DNA of 64,000 nucleotides. Source: CATQHP01 sp965205595. Lineage in GTDB: Bacteria > Acidobacteriota > Terriglobia > Bryobacterales > UBA6623. The DNA lies in contig CBDBHI010000033.1 in assembly GCA_965205595.1 (NCBI GenBank), forward strand, positions 1 through 64,000, given 5' to 3'. Positions 8,176-17,423 of this stretch are shown piece after piece (position 1 is the first letter of the stretch; each line of letters begins with the position of its first letter). The translations under genes and the position numbers were made by a program. The notes below the pieces were generated by a model. That model saw only the letters and a list, made by a program, of their open reading frames with translations. It ran no database searches and was not told where the DNA came from.

Positions 8176-8817
8176 TCATCGCACCAGCACGATCTCGGTC
8201 AGATCCCGATCCAGGTGGACACAATATTTACCGTCCTTCGGGTGCAGCCACATACCCCGCTCCGGCGCTACATTCGGAAACTCCTCAACCGCGTCGTACA
8301 GCGTTCCCGCAGTGTCCTCAACTTGCGGACTCAGGGGACCAATATGCAAATGCGCGTGGCATTGCGTCCGGAAAAAATGACTATTTTCGGCGACTCCCCA
8401 GCGCGCGGGGAATAGCTCCTTAGCTCGCTCGATGGCTCCGCTCCACAGTTGCGCGCGCAGCTCGCGCGTCAGACTCGATGTCGCTTGAGATCCACGATCG
8501 TGCGCCTTCGGTAGGGCAAGGTAACGGTTTGGCTTGTGAGGATTGATGTCCTTGAGAAAATAGATTGTCCCCTGCTGCTTGTCCGCGGTCTTGCAAAGGC
8601 TGCAAACTCTGGCCCGCATCGACTCATGCTCCGCGTGATCGCAGGGGCACTCAACCACCGGCATCGGTTCTGAAGCAGCGATTCCCCCCGCCAGCATCAA
8701 CAACCCGACGGCAAAAACCGGTATGCGCACTTGTTGAATACTCTTGCGGCTTTCGACGTAGTTGTCAAGTTGCGTCGCATGGGTCGATTTACCGATTCCG
8801 CGCGACGACAACCTCAT
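8176..8817 (-). CDS. HIT-like hydrolase, membrane-anchored or secreted
   Basis: The C-terminal two thirds carries a histidine-triad-like signature: RYLALPKAHDRG in the middle and CHAHLHIGPL near residue 160 (H-x-H-x-H with a hydrophobic tail), as in HIT nucleotide hydrolases and CDP-diacylglycerol pyrophosphatase-like proteins. Two Cys-rich stretches (ECPCDHAEH and VCSLCK) precede it and could bind metal. A hydrophobic segment, VRIPVFAVGLLMLAGGIAA, is best read as a signal peptide. That would put the real start at the GTG at about 8730 rather than at 8817, the maximal frame given here. Substrate unknown. Confidence 0.6.
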   Translation of the reverse strand: MRLSSRGIGKSTHATQLDNYVESRKSIQQVRIPVFAVGLLMLAGGIAASEPMPVVECPCDHAEHESMRARVCSLCKTADKQQGTIYFLKDINPHKPNRYLALPKAHDRGSQATSSLTRELRAQLWSGAIERAKELFPARWGVAENSHFFRTQCHAHLHIGPLSPQVEDTAGTLYDAVEEFPNVAPERGMWLHPKDGKYCVHLDRDLTEIVLVR

Positions 8818-8849
8818 GGTTCAATCGAGGATAGCTGAAGGAGAAACGA

Positions 8850-10190
8850 ATGCTTCGTTACGCCCTCTTCCCCGCCCTTCTATCGCTCGTCTGCGCGTCT
8901 GCCGCCGATCGCCGACCCATGCCGGCCTCGTTGACGCTGCCACAGGCGGTCGAGATGGCGCTTTCGTCGAGCCCACAACTTCGGCGGGCTGACGCGGCCT
9001 ACCGCAACGGCCTCGCCGAGCACGGTATCGCGCGCTCGGCCAACCTGCCGAATGTTTCACTTGTCGCCGGCCAATCGGTCCAGACGCTGAATCTAAGGGC
9101 TCGCGGTTTTGACGCGGACACCTTTCAAGGGCGCGAAGGTATTCCGATACCAGAAAGATTCGGCCCGTTCGGTACGTTCGACTCGCGGTTCGTCGTCACC
9201 GCCGACCTCCTCAACCTTTCATCGCGACTACAGCAGCGAGCGGCACGCCGAGAGGCGACCGCAGGCGAGTCAGACCTTGAGAACGCTCGCGAGCTAATCA
9301 CTCTCGAAGTGGTCAGCTACTACGTCGAAGCGCTACGATTCCAAGCACTTGCGGCAACCGGCCGTGAGCAATTGGCGGCCGCCCGAGCGCTATCGACAAT
9401 CACGACTGACCGTTTTGAGCAAGGCGTGGCCAGCGGGTTAGACCGTCGACGAGCGCGCCGCCAGGTGACATCGGGTCAACAAGCCGTCTACGAAGCTGAG
9501 GCGGCCCTGGAGGAAGCCAAGCTGCGCCTTGCGAACCTGCTGCAAGCCGAAATCACCGCCAACTACGAGCTAGCGGACATTCACCGTTTCTTTCAAGCGG
9601 AACGGCTAGTTGTCGCTGATGTCCTGCGGGCCGCGATGGAGCGGCGGCCCGACTACATCGCCGCAAAGTCGAGAGTCGAAGCGGCCAAGATGAACGTACG
9701 CGCCGCACAGGCTGCCAAGCTCCCGCACCTCGCTTTCTACGCGGATGTCGGGCAGAGTGGCCGAACAGCCGCAACCACCCAAACGACCTACACCGTGCAA
9801 GGAAGTGTTGTCGTTCCGCTCTACTTCGGCGGACGTGCGTCCGCCGAGAAAACTCGCGCTCGAGCGGCGCTCGATGAGGCCGAAGCCTCGCTAGACGCAA
9901 TCCGTTCGGAGGTCGAAATGGAGGTTCGCGTCGCACTCTCCGGCGTAAACTATTCGAGACTCCAAGTCGAATCCGCCAACGAGACAGTTTCTATCGCCGA
10001 GGAAGAATTAGAACTCACGCTGACTCGTTTTCAGAGCGGTGTTTCCGACAATTCCGACGTAGTGCTTGCACAAGAACGCCTCTCGCGTGCGAGACAAGAC
10101 CGAATCCGCGCTCTGTACAATCGAAATGTAGCCCGAGCGGCCCTTCACCGCTCTACGGGCGACGCGGAAAAGACTTACGGAAGACCGTAG
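8850..10190 (+). CDS. TolC-family outer-membrane efflux protein
   Basis: A 446-residue outer-membrane channel subunit. A cleavable signal peptide (LRYALFPALLSLVCASAA) is followed by two long OEP-type repeats with coiled-coil helices: LTLPQAVEMALSSSPQLRRADAAY style, then ADVLRAAMERRPDYIAAKSR and SVVVPLYFGGRASAEK. The start is set by GAAGGAG eight bases before ATG 8850. First gene of a five-gene operon encoding a complete tripartite efflux pump; its TAG overlaps the next gene's GTG by one base. It should form the trimeric exit duct that docks with the HlyD-type lipoprotein encoded next. Confidence 0.9.
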   Translation: MLRYALFPALLSLVCASAADRRPMPASLTLPQAVEMALSSSPQLRRADAAYRNGLAEHGIARSANLPNVSLVAGQSVQTLNLRARGFDADTFQGREGIPIPERFGPFGTFDSRFVVTADLLNLSSRLQQRAARREATAGESDLENARELITLEVVSYYVEALRFQALAATGREQLAAARALSTITTDRFEQGVASGLDRRRARRQVTSGQQAVYEAEAALEEAKLRLANLLQAEITANYELADIHRFFQAERLVVADVLRAAMERRPDYIAAKSRVEAAKMNVRAAQAAKLPHLAFYADVGQSGRTAATTQTTYTVQGSVVVPLYFGGRASAEKTRARAALDEAEASLDAIRSEVEMEVRVALSGVNYSRLQVESANETVSIAEEELELTLTRFQSGVSDNSDVVLAQERLSRARQDRIRALYNRNVARAALHRSTGDAEKTYGRP

Positions 10191-11368
10191 TGGGCCGATC
10201 ACTCATAGGTAGACAACTAGTAGCGGTTATCTCGCTCGCAGTGCTGCTCATCGGCTGCGAGGCGGGCCCGGCCGGCCCAACCGCTACGCTCGAAATCAGC
10301 GGCCGCATCGAGGGTGACGAAACGCATTTGTCCTCCCAAATTCCGGGACGCGTTACATCAGTCGAAGTCCGCGAAGGCGACTCCGTTAAGGCAGGCCAGG
10401 TGCTGGTACGCTGCGGCTCTGAGCAAGCGCTCGCACGGAATGAGCAGAGCGACGCGATGGTTGAAGCGGCACGGCGTCAGGTCGAACAAGCGCGCCTGCT
10501 ATTGCCGCTACTAGATGAAAGGTATCGGCAACTGGATTTACGCCAAAATCAGAGCGCTCTCGAAGCGTCAGGCCGCGTTGCCGCCGGCGAAGGCCAACTC
10601 GCGGCGGCTAAGGCCCAGCTCGCGAGAGCCCAAAGCGAACTCAGCCAAGTAGCAGCAGACGCCGCGACGTACAAAGCGCTTTCCGAAAAGGGCGCGGTAC
10701 CCGCACAGGCGGCGGAACAACTCGAGAGCAAGCAGTCTACGCTCGAGGCGCTCGTCGACGCCGCCGGACGCCAGGTCGCGGCGGCTGAGGGCGGCCTGTC
10801 CGTCGCGGAGGCCGCCAAGAGCAACCCCGAGATCATTTCGCTCGAGAAAGCAGCCCTTAAGCATCAAATGGCCGAAGCACGTGCTGCGATCCGATCCGCC
10901 GAATCACAAATCGCCGTAGCGGAGGCGGTGGCGGCTCAGACCGGCGCGGCGCTCTCGGAGTTGACGATTACAGCGCCGTACGATGGAATCGTCCTCACTC
11001 GATCAGTCGAACCCGGCCAAGTGGTTGCCCCAGGGCTCACTCTGCTCACGATGCTCGATCCTCAATCGATTTATCTCCGCGCGTACGTGCCCGAAGGGCA
11101 AATTGGTCAGGTCGTCCTCGGACAACGCGCCGAGGTGGTGCTCGATTCCGACCCAGACGCTCCGCTCCAAGCGACAGTGTCACGCGTCGATCCCGAGGCC
11201 ATGTTCACTCCCGAAAACACCTACTTTCACGAGGACCGCGTCAAACAGGTAGTCGGTGTGAAACTACTGGTCAGCGAGGGCCTCGGCCGAGCGAAAGTGG
11301 GCATGCCGGCCGACGGTCGCATATTCATTCAAGAGCCGACAGCCTCGCGGGAGACTTCCAAGCCGTGA
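10190..11368 (+). CDS. HlyD-family periplasmic adaptor lipoprotein
   Basis: A 392-residue membrane-fusion protein. The N-terminus ISLAVLLIGCEAG is a lipobox with Cys at about residue 24, so it is lipid-anchored. Then come the first half of a biotinyl-lipoyl domain (GRVTSVEVREGDSVKAGQVL), a long Ala/Glu/Gln-rich alpha-hairpin coiled coil (about residues 85-250), the second lipoyl half (TITAPYDGIVLTRSVEPGQV) and a beta-barrel domain. It bridges the inner-membrane ABC permeases and the TolC-like channel. The GTG start overlaps the previous TAG, and the stop overlaps the next GTG (GTGA), showing translational coupling. Confidence 0.92.
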   Translation: MGRSLIGRQLVAVISLAVLLIGCEAGPAGPTATLEISGRIEGDETHLSSQIPGRVTSVEVREGDSVKAGQVLVRCGSEQALARNEQSDAMVEAARRQVEQARLLLPLLDERYRQLDLRQNQSALEASGRVAAGEGQLAAAKAQLARAQSELSQVAADAATYKALSEKGAVPAQAAEQLESKQSTLEALVDAAGRQVAAAEGGLSVAEAAKSNPEIISLEKAALKHQMAEARAAIRSAESQIAVAEAVAAQTGAALSELTITAPYDGIVLTRSVEPGQVVAPGLTLLTMLDPQSIYLRAYVPEGQIGQVVLGQRAEVVLDSDPDAPLQATVSRVDPEAMFTPENTYFHEDRVKQVVGVKLLVSEGLGRAKVGMPADGRIFIQEPTASRETSKP

Positions 11369-13305
11369 GCGCAGCGATTCGCTGCACGAATCTCTTGAAA
11401 ACCTATCTCGACGAAGCGGGCGACGAGGTCCGCGCCCTAACCTCCGCGAGTTTTGAGGTCGCCCCCGGGGAAACTTTTGGGCTCATCGGTGCCGACGGCG
11501 CCGGCAAGACGACTACATTCAAGATTCTCGCGGGTGTGATGGATTCGACCGCAGGCTCAGTCGACGTTCTCGGCGGGACCGCGCGACAGAGCCGCAATCG
11601 TGTTGGCTACCTCACGCAACCCTTCAGCCTCTACCAGGACCTTAGCGTCAAAGAAAACATCCACTACGCCGGCGGTTTGCGAGAAACAACCGAGAGCGAG
11701 ATCAACGATCGAATGGCGCACTATCTAGCGCTGTTCGGCATGGCCGACTTCACCGATCGCCTCGCCGGCCGCCTGTCCGGCGGTATGAAGCAAAAACTCG
11801 CGCTCACCTGTGCGCTGGTGTCCGCGCCCGAAGTGCTCTTGCTCGATGAACCGACAACGGGTGTCGACCCTGTCTCGCGTCGTGAGTTCTGGGATGCTAT
11901 CGGGTCGCTTTCGAGTGAAGGGATGACCGTCGTCGTCGCCACCCCTTACCTCGACGAGGCCGAGCGCTGCGAGCGCGTTGCCTGTATGGATCGCGGTGAA
12001 ATTCTCGACATCGAATCCCCCCGCGCGATGCGATCGAAACTTGGGCTGACGCGACTCGCAATTCAGACCGACGACTTGGCCGCGACACGCCGCTTGCTCA
12101 ACGAGCCAGATCACGGGCAAGTACATCTTCACGATGTCCAGAGGTTCGGCGACTTTCTCGACGTGATGGTCCATGACCCGGACCGCGACGAGCCCGCGCT
12201 ACGACAGTTTCTGGCACAGAACGGTCACCCCGTCAAAGTGTGCGAGCGCTCGCCGCCAACCCTCGAAAACGCGTTCGTCTCAATCCTGCGTGAGTGTAGA
12301 GGCGAAATCATAGTCCCAGAGTTTCCGCAACGACGGCCACCCGCAAATCCATCGGGTGACGAGAGAGTCGGTATTTTAACGTTCGGACTGCGAAAAAGCT
12401 TTGGAGCGTTCCGTGCCGTGGACAAGGTCAGCCTGCGCATTGAGCGCGGCGAGATCTACGGGCTGTTAGGAGCTAACGGCGCCGGCAAAACGACCACGAT
12501 AAAGATGATCTGCGGCTTGCTGTCACCCGATCACGGATCGATCGCCCTGCTGGGACACACAAAGGACTTGAGGTCCGCCCCCGTGCGCTCTCGAGTCGGC
12601 TACAAGTCCCAAAAGTTCGCGCTGTATGACGACCTCACACTGGGACAGAATCTTGAGTTCTACGCGTCGATATACGGCATCCCCAAGGCCATCGCCGGTG
12701 AGCGAATGGAGTGGGTGCTTGAGTCGGCGGGGCTTGCTGGTCAACAGAATCTACTGACCGGAAAATTGCCTGATGGATGGAAGCAACGGGTCGCTTTCGG
12801 GGCTGCGGTCATGCATGAACCCGATGTCGTGTTGCTCGACGAACCGACCTCGGGGGTAGATCCGTTGGCCCGCCGAGCCCTGTGGCGCATGATCAACGAT
12901 CTGGCCGACCATGGCGCCGCGATCCTCGTCGTTACGCATTACCTTGAGGAAGCCGAACAGTGCCACCGCCTAGGCTTTATGGTTTCTGGATCTATGGCGA
13001 TCGAAGGCACGCCTGCTGAAATCAAAGCGCAGAGCACAGACGGCCTTGTGGAGGTGACAACGAGTGTGCCGCTGAACGCGATGACAACGCTGAAGCGGAA
13101 GCTAGGCGAAAGAGCTGTCTCGTTATTCGGCGACCGGCTGCACGTTTCGCTAGAAGACCCCGCCGGCGATCTCGACATCGTTGAGCAAACGCTGGCGCGC
13201 GAAAGCATCGCATGCGAGCGGATCCGCTCAATCCCAGTTGGACTCGAAGATATCTTCATTCGCCTCACCTACCAGAACCGCGAAGATCATCGAGAGGTTG
13301 CATGA
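11365..13305 (+). CDS. ABC exporter ATPase with two fused nucleotide-binding domains
   Basis: A 646-residue tandem ATPase of the YbhF/RbbA type powering an ABC-2 exporter. NBD1: Walker A GADGAGKTT 42-50, signature LSGGM 137-141, Walker B VLLLDEP, but T193-P194-Y195 where the H-loop histidine should be. NBD2: Walker A GANGAGKTT 369-377, signature L468-P-D-G-W472 (degenerate), Walker B VVLLDEP, canonical H-loop T524-H-Y526. In a head-to-tail dimer both defects fall in one composite ATP site, leaving the other intact. It overlaps its neighbours by four and four bases (GTGA, ATGA). Substrate unknown; drugs or lipophilic compounds are plausible. Confidence 0.93.
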   Translation: MSAAIRCTNLLKTYLDEAGDEVRALTSASFEVAPGETFGLIGADGAGKTTTFKILAGVMDSTAGSVDVLGGTARQSRNRVGYLTQPFSLYQDLSVKENIHYAGGLRETTESEINDRMAHYLALFGMADFTDRLAGRLSGGMKQKLALTCALVSAPEVLLLDEPTTGVDPVSRREFWDAIGSLSSEGMTVVVATPYLDEAERCERVACMDRGEILDIESPRAMRSKLGLTRLAIQTDDLAATRRLLNEPDHGQVHLHDVQRFGDFLDVMVHDPDRDEPALRQFLAQNGHPVKVCERSPPTLENAFVSILRECRGEIIVPEFPQRRPPANPSGDERVGILTFGLRKSFGAFRAVDKVSLRIERGEIYGLLGANGAGKTTTIKMICGLLSPDHGSIALLGHTKDLRSAPVRSRVGYKSQKFALYDDLTLGQNLEFYASIYGIPKAIAGERMEWVLESAGLAGQQNLLTGKLPDGWKQRVAFGAAVMHEPDVVLLDEPTSGVDPLARRALWRMINDLADHGAAILVVTHYLEEAEQCHRLGFMVSGSMAIEGTPAEIKAQSTDGLVEVTTSVPLNAMTTLKRKLGERAVSLFGDRLHVSLEDPAGDLDIVEQTLARESIACERIRSIPVGLEDIFIRLTYQNREDHREVA

Positions 13306-14405
13306 AGCGCATCGTCGCGCAGTCAATCAAAGAGCTGAAGCATTTTCAGCGTGACCGGCTCACCATGGTGTTGTCGGTGCTGATGCCGCTAGTCATGCTG
13401 TGGCTGTTCGGCGCGACGCTGACGCTCGACCCGGACAACGTAGCCTTGGTAGTCGATGATCTCGATCACTCAGCCACCAGCCGCGCGTATGTCGAAGCCT
13501 TTGCCGGCAGTAACGAATTTGACTTCGTGCCACGAAAACCAGGGACACCGCTCGCCGCCGCCGTTGACGAGGGTCTCGCATCCGCCGCGTTGTTGATTCC
13601 GCCCGGGTTCGAACGCGATCTGTTACGCGGCCAGCCCGCGCCGGCACAGCTTTTGCTTGATGGGACTGACGGCAACACTGCCTTGGTGCTGCGCCAGGAG
13701 GCGCAAGCTATCACGCAAACCTTTCTGATGCGGCGCGGCAGCATTCCGCCCGCTGCCTTAGGTCTTGAAATTCGCTATTGGTACAACCCCGGTTTGGCTG
13801 ACCGCGTGTTTTTCGGCGCCGGAGCACTCGGTATCGTTCTAATATTTTTCCCGGCGTTACTTGGAGCGGCGGCGACAGCAAGGGAGCACGAACTTGGCAC
13901 CACGATCCAGGTTTACTCGTCAAACTTGTCGGCACAGGAGTGGGCCATCGGAAAGGCACTTCCCTGCATTGCAATCGGCTTGGTTCAGTTTGTGCTTTGC
14001 TTCATCGTTGGAGCGGTATTTTTCTCCTATCGCATCCCATCGGACCCCTCGCCATTGCTCGCCGGTACTATCCTCTACATCGCAACCGGCGTGTTCTTCG
14101 GCATGTGGCTAGGTCACGTAACCAAGTCTCAAGCGGCGAGCATCCACATCGTGCAACTCGGCCTGTTCATCATCTCGATGCTGCTCGCGGGATTTATTAC
14201 GCCAATCGAGAACACGCCGATACAACTGCGCTGGATTTCATATTTCGTGCCGGCAACTTACTACATCGAGCTGGTCCGCGACGGCCTGCTGCGCGACGGT
14301 GGCTGGGTTACCGGTTGGCAGCCTGCGTCACTGTTGGCGGTACTCGCCGTCGGCACCTATCTGATCACTATTTTCCGGGTTCGCAGGATGCGTTTCGAGG
14401 ACTGA
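13302..14405 (+). CDS. ABC-2 type transporter permease 1
   Basis: A 367-residue inner-membrane permease. ATG 13302 overlaps the ATPase stop (ATGA); the frame is open further upstream inside that gene, but the KRIVAQSIKELKHFQRDR start is the family form. One N-terminal membrane helix (LSVLMPLVMLWLFGATL) is followed by a periplasmic domain of about 150 residues and five C-terminal helices, including the ABC-2 motif around ATAREHELGTTIQVYSSNLS. It should pair with the second permease as a heterodimer under the fused ATPase. Spacing to that gene is six bases. Confidence 0.92.
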   Translation: MKRIVAQSIKELKHFQRDRLTMVLSVLMPLVMLWLFGATLTLDPDNVALVVDDLDHSATSRAYVEAFAGSNEFDFVPRKPGTPLAAAVDEGLASAALLIPPGFERDLLRGQPAPAQLLLDGTDGNTALVLRQEAQAITQTFLMRRGSIPPAALGLEIRYWYNPGLADRVFFGAGALGIVLIFFPALLGAAATAREHELGTTIQVYSSNLSAQEWAIGKALPCIAIGLVQFVLCFIVGAVFFSYRIPSDPSPLLAGTILYIATGVFFGMWLGHVTKSQAASIHIVQLGLFIISMLLAGFITPIENTPIQLRWISYFVPATYYIELVRDGLLRDGGWVTGWQPASLLAVLAVGTYLITIFRVRRMRFED

Positions 14406-14411
14406 GGAGCG

Positions 14412-15557
14412 ATGCCGGCGCCAGTTAGTTTCGACCGCTACCGCGCGCTGCTCATGAAGGAGTGTCGCCAGATCCGTCGCAACTGGCGAATGATCGTCCA
14501 ACTAACTATCCCACCGACGCTGGTGCTGATCGTAATCGGATACGCGCTCAATCCCGACGTAAAGCACCTACCGACGGCAATCGTCGATCTTGACGGTGGC
14601 TCAGTTGCTCGCGAAATCGCCCAACGCATTGACGGCACCCAAGCATTCGACGTCACGCGAAACTTTGTCTCCATTAAAGATGCACAGGCCGCGCTCGAGC
14701 GGCGCGACGTGGACATCGCCGTGGTCTTGCCGCCAAACCTGACGTCTGACGTCAACTCCGCTCAACCGGCGAAACTCCAAGTGCTGGTCGACGGTGTTAT
14801 CGCAAATTCCGCTGTTATTGCGGGCGCGTATCTAAAACAGATTGCGGGCGACTACTCGCTAGAGTTGCTGCAGTCTCGCCCGCTCCCCATCGCGCTTTCC
14901 ACCCGGGTTCCAGAGCAAATCGACCTTCGAGCCGTCGCTCTTTATAACCCGGGGATGCTGTTTTCCTGGTACTACCTAACCGGACTCATGGCGGTGATCC
15001 TGTTCGTTGATGGCTCATTGCTGGCGGCCGGCGTGACAGTCCGCGAAAAGGAAGTTGGTACGCTCGAGCAACTGCTGATGAGCCCGGCGCAATCGGCGGA
15101 AATTATCCTGGCAAAAAGCACTCCCGTGCTGGGGCTGTTAGTCATCGGCTTCCTGGTGGGCACGACGACGTCTTGGATTTGGTTCGACCTGCCGTTGCGC
15201 GGGCCATTCTGGTTGTTCCTGTTGACCGGAGTTGCCGCCGGCCTAGCATCTATGGGTATCGGCACCTTGATCGGGACATTCTCTTCAAACCAGCAACAAG
15301 CCCAATTTTTGACTTTCTTCGTGAACCCGCCAATGGTGCTGTTGTCTGGGGCGTTCTCGCGGGTCGAAAATCTACCAGAGCCCCTGCAGATTCTGTCGGC
15401 ATTCTTGCCCTTGCGCTACTTTGTCGAGATTGTGAGAGGCATCACCATGAAAGGCGTCGGCATCGAAATCCTGTGGCCGCGCCTGTTAGCTCTAACTACA
15501 ATTGCGGCAATAGTCTATGCGATCAGCGCAATCCGCTTCCGACGACAGTTGAACTAA
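14412..15557 (+). CDS. ABC-2 type transporter permease 2
   Basis: A 381-residue paralogue of the preceding permease with the same architecture. The first helix is near MIVQLTIPPTLVLIVIGYAL, the periplasmic domain runs from about residue 45 to 180, and the C-terminal helices contain TVREKEVGTLEQLLMSPAQS, the ABC-2 signature. Last gene of the efflux operon. A weak hairpin (15577-15599) follows 20 bp after the stop. The presence of every pump component in one overlapping operon makes this a self-contained exporter. Confidence 0.92.
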   Translation: MPAPVSFDRYRALLMKECRQIRRNWRMIVQLTIPPTLVLIVIGYALNPDVKHLPTAIVDLDGGSVAREIAQRIDGTQAFDVTRNFVSIKDAQAALERRDVDIAVVLPPNLTSDVNSAQPAKLQVLVDGVIANSAVIAGAYLKQIAGDYSLELLQSRPLPIALSTRVPEQIDLRAVALYNPGMLFSWYYLTGLMAVILFVDGSLLAAGVTVREKEVGTLEQLLMSPAQSAEIILAKSTPVLGLLVIGFLVGTTTSWIWFDLPLRGPFWLFLLTGVAAGLASMGIGTLIGTFSSNQQQAQFLTFFVNPPMVLLSGAFSRVENLPEPLQILSAFLPLRYFVEIVRGITMKGVGIEILWPRLLALTTIAAIVYAISAIRFRRQLN

Positions 15558-15632
15558 CGCATTTGGTTAGATAGGTAAGATATTGCGATAACATATCTTG
15601 ACAGTCCAACAATAGATGTCAAGACTCGGCAT

Positions 15633-15660
15633 CATCACTCGCTAGATCTAGCGAGTGATG
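15633..15660. repeat. Perfect 28-bp palindrome
   Basis: Each 14-base half reads CATCACTCGCTAGA on its own strand, meeting at a central GATC with no spacer. It lies 76 bp after the efflux operon and 18 bp beyond the stop of the small minus-strand ORF. A spacerless palindrome of this length suits a dimeric regulator's operator or a cruciform better than an intrinsic terminator, since no T-run follows on either strand. Confidence 0.8.
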
Positions 15661-15677
15661 GCCACTCCCAGGCTGCG

Positions 15678-15854
15678 TCACCAACCTAAGCGTTGGCGGT
15701 ATTGCTCGACTGTCAGTTTCGTCGAGCTGGTTGGCGGCTTGCGCGTTGAACGCTGGTTGCGATCGCGCATTTCTTCGATATAGAGCCTCAACCGGAGGGC
15801 CTCGTGGTCGTCAATTTGATCGATGAGATCATGGAGCTCTTCGCGTGCAGTCAT
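15678..15854 (-). CDS. Small hypothetical protein, 58 aa
   Basis: ATG at 15854, preceded by GGGGAA about eight bases upstream, to TGA at 15678. The protein begins MTAREELHDLIDQIDDHEAL and is strongly amphipathic, acidic at the N-terminus and basic in the middle (EEMRDRNQRSTRKPP), ending EQYRQRLGW. The composition resembles small antitoxin-like or regulator-associated proteins, but I do not recognise a family. No toxin partner is adjacent. It is likely real because codon usage is GC-biased at third positions and the helix pattern is regular. Confidence 0.5.
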   Translation of the reverse strand: MTAREELHDLIDQIDDHEALRLRLYIEEMRDRNQRSTRKPPTSSTKLTVEQYRQRLGW

Positions 15855-16013
15855 GGTTTTTAGTTCCCCATCAATAGAGTCGACTGGTCAGACTCATGCA
15901 GCCATCTGACAGTTGGCCGGCAGGGTTCGATCAGGTAGGCTTCACGGAACTGTCACATAAGCCACGTTTCTTCAGGGGTTTACCGTAGGACTGGCGGCTC
16001 TAGGTCCGCTAAA

Positions 16014-17420
16014 ATGAACGCCATGGCCGAACCGGAGCCGCGAGCGCAAGCACGAGTCCTCATCGCCGACGACGAGCCCGACCAACGAAACGGCCTTTCG
16101 AGTTTAGTGTCGTCATGGGGATTTGACGTCCGCACGGCCTCTGACGGGGTCGACGCGATGGAGCAACTCAAAGATTTCGATGCTCACGTCATGTTGAGCG
16201 ATCTCAACATGCCCCGGATGGACGGCTTCGTGTTGCTGCAGAAATTAAAAACTGAAGGCAGGCTGCCGGCAACAATTGTGCTGACCGCGTTCGGGTCGAT
16301 CGACAACGCAATTAGGACGGTCCATGACCTTGGGGCGTATTGGTTCCTCGAAAAGCCAATCCAAGCCGATGCGCTGAAAGTGCTGTTGGCGCGAGCGGTT
16401 GAAAAAGGTCGGCTGAACGAGCAAACGGCGCGGTTACAGCATAGGCTAAGGCTGCAGGGGCGGTTAGAGGACCTCGTTGGCGAGTCCGCCGCGATGCAGC
16501 AAGTATTCTCGACAATCAGCCAGATTGCTCCCAGCAGCGCCGCGGTTCTAATTACAGGCGAGAGCGGAACTGGAAAGGAGCTAGTCGCACGTGCAATCCA
16601 CAACCTCAGCAAGCGCAACGCCGGCCCGTTCGTTGCGGTGAACTGCGCCGCTTTGCCTGAGTCATTGGTGGAAAGCGAACTATTCGGGCACGAGAAAGGG
16701 GCATTTACCGGCGCTCTGCAAAAACGAGCAGGCTGCTTCGAATTAGCGGATGGCGGCACGCTGCTGCTCGACGAAATAGGGGACATGCCAATTGGCACGC
16801 AAGCGAAACTCCTGCGCGTCTTGGAAGACTCGAAAGTTCGCAGACTGGGCGGCTCACAAGAATTAAAAGTCGACACCCGATTGATCGCGTCCACGAACAA
16901 AGACATTCAAACTGTCGTCAGCAACGGTGAAATGCGTGAGGATCTTTTCTATCGACTCAATGTATTTCATCTCGAAATGCCGCCCCTGCGCGAGCATCTG
17001 GACGATATCGAAGCAATCGCGGCGGCGCTGATCGAATCGCACAACAAGCGCCACGAGTGCCGTGTAATCGGCTTGGACTCCGACGTCCTAGAACAACTCC
17101 GCGGATATCAATGGCCGGGAAATGTGCGCGAGCTGCGCAACGTGTTAGAGCGCGCCGTGATTGTCGCGGGTGAGGGGACGATCGCACCCATCCACATCGC
17201 GGGCAGTTTCGACGGCGCGCCGAAAATACCAGATCTCGGCGGCGACTCCGATGCGATTCGAATACGCGTCGGCACGAGCGTCCACGACGCGGAAAAGTCG
17301 TTGATTTTCAAAACCCTGGAATTTGCGGGCAACAACAAAACGAGAGCGGCGAAGATTCTCGAAATTAGTCTAAAGACGCTGCATAACAAACTCAAAGAGT
17401 ACGCCGGCAGCGAGACGTAG
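16014..17420 (+). CDS. Sigma-54-dependent response regulator (NtrC family)
   Basis: A 468-residue transcriptional activator. Receiver domain: acidic pair D19-D20, phospho-acceptor D63 (LSDLNMPRMDG), T91 and K114. AAA+ domain: Walker A GESGTGKE 182-189, the sigma-54-contacting GAFTGA loop 229-234, and Walker B LLLDEIGDM. A Fis-type helix-turn-helix closes the protein (RAAKILEISLKTLHNKL). It starts at ATG 16014 or 16023. The partner histidine kinase begins three bases downstream, so this is a two-component pair activating a sigma-54 promoter whose target cannot be seen here. Confidence 0.95.
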   Translation: MNAMAEPEPRAQARVLIADDEPDQRNGLSSLVSSWGFDVRTASDGVDAMEQLKDFDAHVMLSDLNMPRMDGFVLLQKLKTEGRLPATIVLTAFGSIDNAIRTVHDLGAYWFLEKPIQADALKVLLARAVEKGRLNEQTARLQHRLRLQGRLEDLVGESAAMQQVFSTISQIAPSSAAVLITGESGTGKELVARAIHNLSKRNAGPFVAVNCAALPESLVESELFGHEKGAFTGALQKRAGCFELADGGTLLLDEIGDMPIGTQAKLLRVLEDSKVRRLGGSQELKVDTRLIASTNKDIQTVVSNGEMREDLFYRLNVFHLEMPPLREHLDDIEAIAAALIESHNKRHECRVIGLDSDVLEQLRGYQWPGNVRELRNVLERAVIVAGEGTIAPIHIAGSFDGAPKIPDLGGDSDAIRIRVGTSVHDAEKSLIFKTLEFAGNNKTRAAKILEISLKTLHNKLKEYAGSET

Positions 17421-17423
17421 ACG

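Larger units (their letters stand above)
15558..16013. other. Intergenic region with hairpin, perfect palindrome and one small ORF
   Basis: This 456-bp gap contains three things. First, an inverted repeat AAGATAT (15577-15583) / ATATCTT (15593-15599) just after the efflux operon. Second, a perfect 28-bp palindrome at 15633-15660. Third, a 58-codon ORF on the minus strand (15678-15854). The remaining 159 bp before the response-regulator gene shows no recognisable sigma-54 or sigma-70 promoter. Confidence 0.7.
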
